From: Oscillospiraceae bacterium | GTDB lineage: Bacteria > Bacillota > Clostridia > Oscillospirales > Acutalibacteraceae | Assembly (NCBI GenBank): GCA_015066095.1 | Contig: SVPC01000004.1 | Coordinates: forward strand, 30,677-94,676 | Reading direction: 5' to 3' | Length of the DNA stretch: 64,000 bases | Shown here: one piece after another, positions 61,786-64,000 of the stretch | Numbering within the stretch: position 1 is the first letter of the stretch | Layout: every line of letters starts with the position of its first letter | Program-made: the position numbers and the translations under genes | The notes under the pieces: model-generated | What the model was told of the DNA's origin: nothing | What the model saw: only the letters and a program-made list of their open reading frames with translations | Databases searched by the model: none

Positions 61786-62568
61786 TTATACTGTTTTCAT
61801 TATTTCACCGGCATCTTCTAATACCAAATCAGGTTTTACATCAGATGCTTCCAAAATTTCTTTGGTGGTTTCACCACTCATAACAAGCACTGCCAAAGTT
61901 CCCGCATTCACACCGCTTTTAACATCGGTATAAATTCGGTCGCCTATTACTGCGGTTTCCTGCGGTTTATAACCGTACTGTTCCATAGCAAGTTGCGGCA
62001 TTAACGGTTCAGGTTTACCTATAAACAATGGTCTTTTGCCTGTTGCATTAAAAATCATATCGCAAATACTACCACAGTCAGGCACACTTCCCCATTCTGT
62101 CGGACAAACATAATCAGGGTTAGTTGCGATATAAGGCAACTCGCGGGTTGTGAGCATAAAAGAGACATCCCAAAGTTTTTTATAATCGAGTTCGGTGTCA
62201 TAACCCATAACAATTAAGTCTACTTGGTCTAGGTTTTCTGTAACAACAAAACCGTTTTCAACTAGTTCTTGCTTTAAAGACTTTGTACCGCAAACGTAAA
62301 GTTTTGCGTTGGGATACTGCTTTTTAAGATAGTAAGCCGTAGCCTGTGAAGATGTTATAAAATCTTCTTTTGTAGCGGTTATCCCCAGTTTGCCAAGTTT
62401 TTCTATGTAAGCCGAAACACTCTTGGACGAGTTGTTTGTCATGAACATATAACGTTTGCCTTTTGCCTTTATTTGAGCCAAAAGTTCTTTTGTAAAATCG
62501 AAAAGTCGGTCCCCCAAATAAAGCGTTCCGTCCATATCAAACAAGAACAAATTTATATCTTTAAACAT
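61786..62568 (-). CDS. HAD-IIA family phosphatase (NagD-like)
   Basis: The product has 260 residues. LFLFDMDGTLYLGDRLF contains the nucleophile and general acid Asp, MTNNSSKSVSAY is motif II, and IGDRIYTDVKSGVNAG is motif IV. The cap position between motifs II and III defines class IIA. Such enzymes hydrolyse nucleotide or sugar phosphates, or phosphoglycolate. The start overlaps the malic enzyme stop (TAATG), so expression is coupled. Confidence 0.88.
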   Translation of the reverse strand: MFKDINLFLFDMDGTLYLGDRLFDFTKELLAQIKAKGKRYMFMTNNSSKSVSAYIEKLGKLGITATKEDFITSSQATAYYLKKQYPNAKLYVCGTKSLKQELVENGFVVTENLDQVDLIVMGYDTELDYKKLWDVSFMLTTRELPYIATNPDYVCPTEWGSVPDCGSICDMIFNATGKRPLFIGKPEPLMPQLAMEQYGYKPQETAVIGDRIYTDVKSGVNAGTLAVLVMSGETTKEILEASDVKPDLVLEDAGEIMKTV

Positions 62569-63740
62569 TAAATTCTTGCTACTCCTGTTTCTTGTGCAGT
62601 CTTAATAACCGCCTTTGCCACAACTTCGGCAACACGCTTATCAAGTGCAGTTGCGATAATATTTTCTTCGCTAATTTCATCATCAGGAATAAGGGAAGCC
62701 AACGCATAAGAAGTAGCAACCTTCATTTCTTCATTTATGCAGGTAGCACGGCAATCAAGCGCACCGCGGAAAATACCGGGGAAAGCCAACACATTGTTGA
62801 TTTGGTTCGGGAAATCTGAACGGCCTGTACCAACAACACGAGCGCCTGCTTTCTTTGCGATATCAGGCATAATTTCAGGTGTTGGGTTAGCCATCGGGAA
62901 CATAATAGCATCGTCTGCCATAGATTTAACCATTTCTTCATTTACAAGGTTAGGTGCAGAAACACCGATAAATACGTCGGTACCCACTAATGCATCAGCA
63001 AGAGTACCCTTTTTATGTTCAAGATTAGTTACCTTTGCAATCTCTTCTTGAGCAGGGTTGTTATTTTCGTCACCCTCGCAAATAATACCAAAACGGTCAC
63101 AGAAAGTAAGATTCTTAACACCCATATTCATAAGGTGCTTACCAATAGCAATACCTGCCGAGCCTGCGCCGTTGATTATAACCTTCACTTCACCAATTTG
63201 CTTTTTAACAAGTTTCAAAGCATTGATTAACGCTGCCGCAACAACTATTGCAGTACCATGCTGGTCGTCATGAAAAATCGGAATATCGCAAATTTCTTTT
63301 AATCTTCTTTCAATTTCAAAGCAACGCGGAGCCGAAATATCTTCAAGGTTTACACCACCGAAACTGCCCGAAAGCAGATATATAGTGCGAACAATCTCAT
63401 CAACATCCTTGCTCTTAATACAAAGCGGAAAAGCATCAACATCGGCAAACTCTTTAAACAAAGCGCACTTACCTTCCATAACAGGCATACCTGCCTCCGG
63501 TCCAATATCACCAAGACCTAAAACCGCAGTACCATCAGTCACAACTGCCACCAAGTTTGAACGGCGGGTAAGTTCGTAAGACTTGTTAACATCCTTGTTT
63601 ATTTCAAGGCAAGGCTCGGCAACACCGGGGGTGTATGCCAATGATAAATCTTCACGCGTATCAATTTTAGCGCGGGATATAACCTCAATTTTACCTTTCC
63701 ATTCATAATGCTTTTTTAGTGATTCTTGTCTGATATCCAT
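62568..63740 (-). CDS. NAD(P)-dependent malic enzyme
   Basis: About 390 residues, the short bacterial malic enzyme form. It decarboxylates malate to pyruvate and CO2. SLAYTPGVAEPCLEI, DGTAVLGLGDIGPEAGMPVMEGKCALF and IPIFHDDQHGTAIVVAAALINAL are diagnostic, with the cofactor motif INGAGSAGIAIGKHL. The start is MDIRQESL with GGGAGG seven bases before it; the track ORF begins inside the SD. It sits behind the dehydrogenase at the window edge by only two bases. Confidence 0.94.
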   Translation of the reverse strand: MDIRQESLKKHYEWKGKIEVISRAKIDTREDLSLAYTPGVAEPCLEINKDVNKSYELTRRSNLVAVVTDGTAVLGLGDIGPEAGMPVMEGKCALFKEFADVDAFPLCIKSKDVDEIVRTIYLLSGSFGGVNLEDISAPRCFEIERRLKEICDIPIFHDDQHGTAIVVAAALINALKLVKKQIGEVKVIINGAGSAGIAIGKHLMNMGVKNLTFCDRFGIICEGDENNNPAQEEIAKVTNLEHKKGTLADALVGTDVFIGVSAPNLVNEEMVKSMADDAIMFPMANPTPEIMPDIAKKAGARVVGTGRSDFPNQINNVLAFPGIFRGALDCRATCINEEMKVATSYALASLIPDDEISEENIIATALDKRVAEVVAKAVIKTAQETGVARI

Positions 63741-63742
63741 TT

Positions 63743-64000
63743 TTAATCCTCCCAAGGAAATTTATACTGTGTAAGACCTAATTCATCACGAATTTGGATA
63801 ATCTCTTTTTGTACTGATTCGTTTATCGGCACACCGCCTTCTCTTGCAATACCGATTTCGTACTCTTTTTCACCCGCGGTGTAAATACGCTCGGCACCGG
63901 GTGCTTTTTTAGAAGCGCGCATACTACGGCAGATATCGCCAGCCTTTTTACGAGCAACGTCTTCGCCCATAAAGTGGTCGGTATCAATAGCAATAAACCA
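63743..64000 (-). CDS. Malate/L-lactate dehydrogenase family (Ldh2) protein, C-terminal part
   Basis: The frame is open to the right edge and ends at 63743, so only about 85 C-terminal residues are present. WFIAIDTDHF, then KKAPGAERIYTAGEKEYE and GGVPINESVQKEII match the end of the Ldh2/YlbC family (malate, L-sulfolactate or ureidoglycolate dehydrogenases). The neighbouring malic enzyme favours malate as substrate, but this is inference. The track ORF starts at an internal Met. Confidence 0.75.
   Translation of the reverse strand, partial: WFIAIDTDHFMGEDVARKKAGDICRSMRASKKAPGAERIYTAGEKEYEIGIAREGGVPINESVQKEIIQIRDELGLTQYKFPWED

Overview
The window looks like a chromosomal segment of a low-to-moderate GC Gram-positive anaerobe of the class Clostridia, most likely an uncultured gut member of the Oscillospirales/Ruminococcaceae type. 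This placement is inferred from gene content: a ctsR-mcsA-mcsB-clpC operon, a rimP-nusA-rnpM-ylxQ-infB-rbfA-nrnA-truB-ribF operon, type III glutamine synthetase, an LCP protein beside a class B sortase, YfhO, RicT, and strong SD sequences with textbook sigma-A promoters. Codon use and base composition look uniform, and nearly all the sequence is ordinary core genome.

Layout. 1-600: edge of a prophage or prophage remnant (terminase small and large subunits). 0.75-4.5 kb: membrane phosphoesterase and YfhO. 4.5-8.3 kb: yfbR, trpS-holB-ricT and a small ferredoxin. 8.3-9.4 kb: smpB next to tmRNA. 9.4-13.6 kb: lipoprotein, NAD(P)HX repair enzyme, a membrane protein, and an ABC exporter transcribed divergently from it. 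13.6-18.5 kb: a Gld-like ABC operon. 19-20 kb: rplM-rpsI with a structured leader. 20.2 kb: orphan MazF. 20.7-26.1 kb: Cu(I) ATPase and a large repeat-bearing autolysin. 26.2-27.4 kb: FAD oxidoreductase. 27.4-27.8 kb: a repeated element abutting tRNA-Arg. 27.9-30.2 kb: sortase-type substrate, LCP protein and class B sortase. 30.4 kb: FkbM methyltransferase. 31.4-39.3 kb: nusA-infB operon. 39.3-46.2 kb: PASTA pseudokinase, phosphoesterase, D,D-carboxypeptidase homologue, zinc-ribbon protein, MFS transporter with PfkB kinase. 46.3-50.7 kb: CtsR heat-shock operon. 50.8 kb: tiny Cys-rich membrane peptide. 51-59.2 kb: an eight-gene shikimate/Phe/Tyr operon. 59.2-64 kb: glnN, a small unknown, a HAD phosphatase, malic enzyme and the end of an Ldh2-family dehydrogenase.

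The most informative regulatory find is the leader of the aromatic operon. It holds a promoter, a good SD and an unannotated 22-codon leader peptide beginning MFFNNFYFYYF, followed by mutually exclusive hairpins ending in an intrinsic terminator just before pheA. This is a Phe/Tyr transcription attenuator that would control the whole shikimate pathway. Other points worth following are a palindromic -35 hexamer shared by two divergent promoters, a mirror-image overlapping promoter pair, phased A-tracts upstream of rplM, a candidate terminator in the nusA-operon leader, an in-frame internal start that could release a CopZ-like chaperone from copA, a PASTA pseudokinase, a carboxypeptidase homologue lacking its SxN Asn, and a sortase locus with a G-to-F sorting signal and a possible non-AUG start.

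No CRISPR array, complete mobile element or obvious defence system was seen. All assignments come from reading the sequence; no database search or folding was run.
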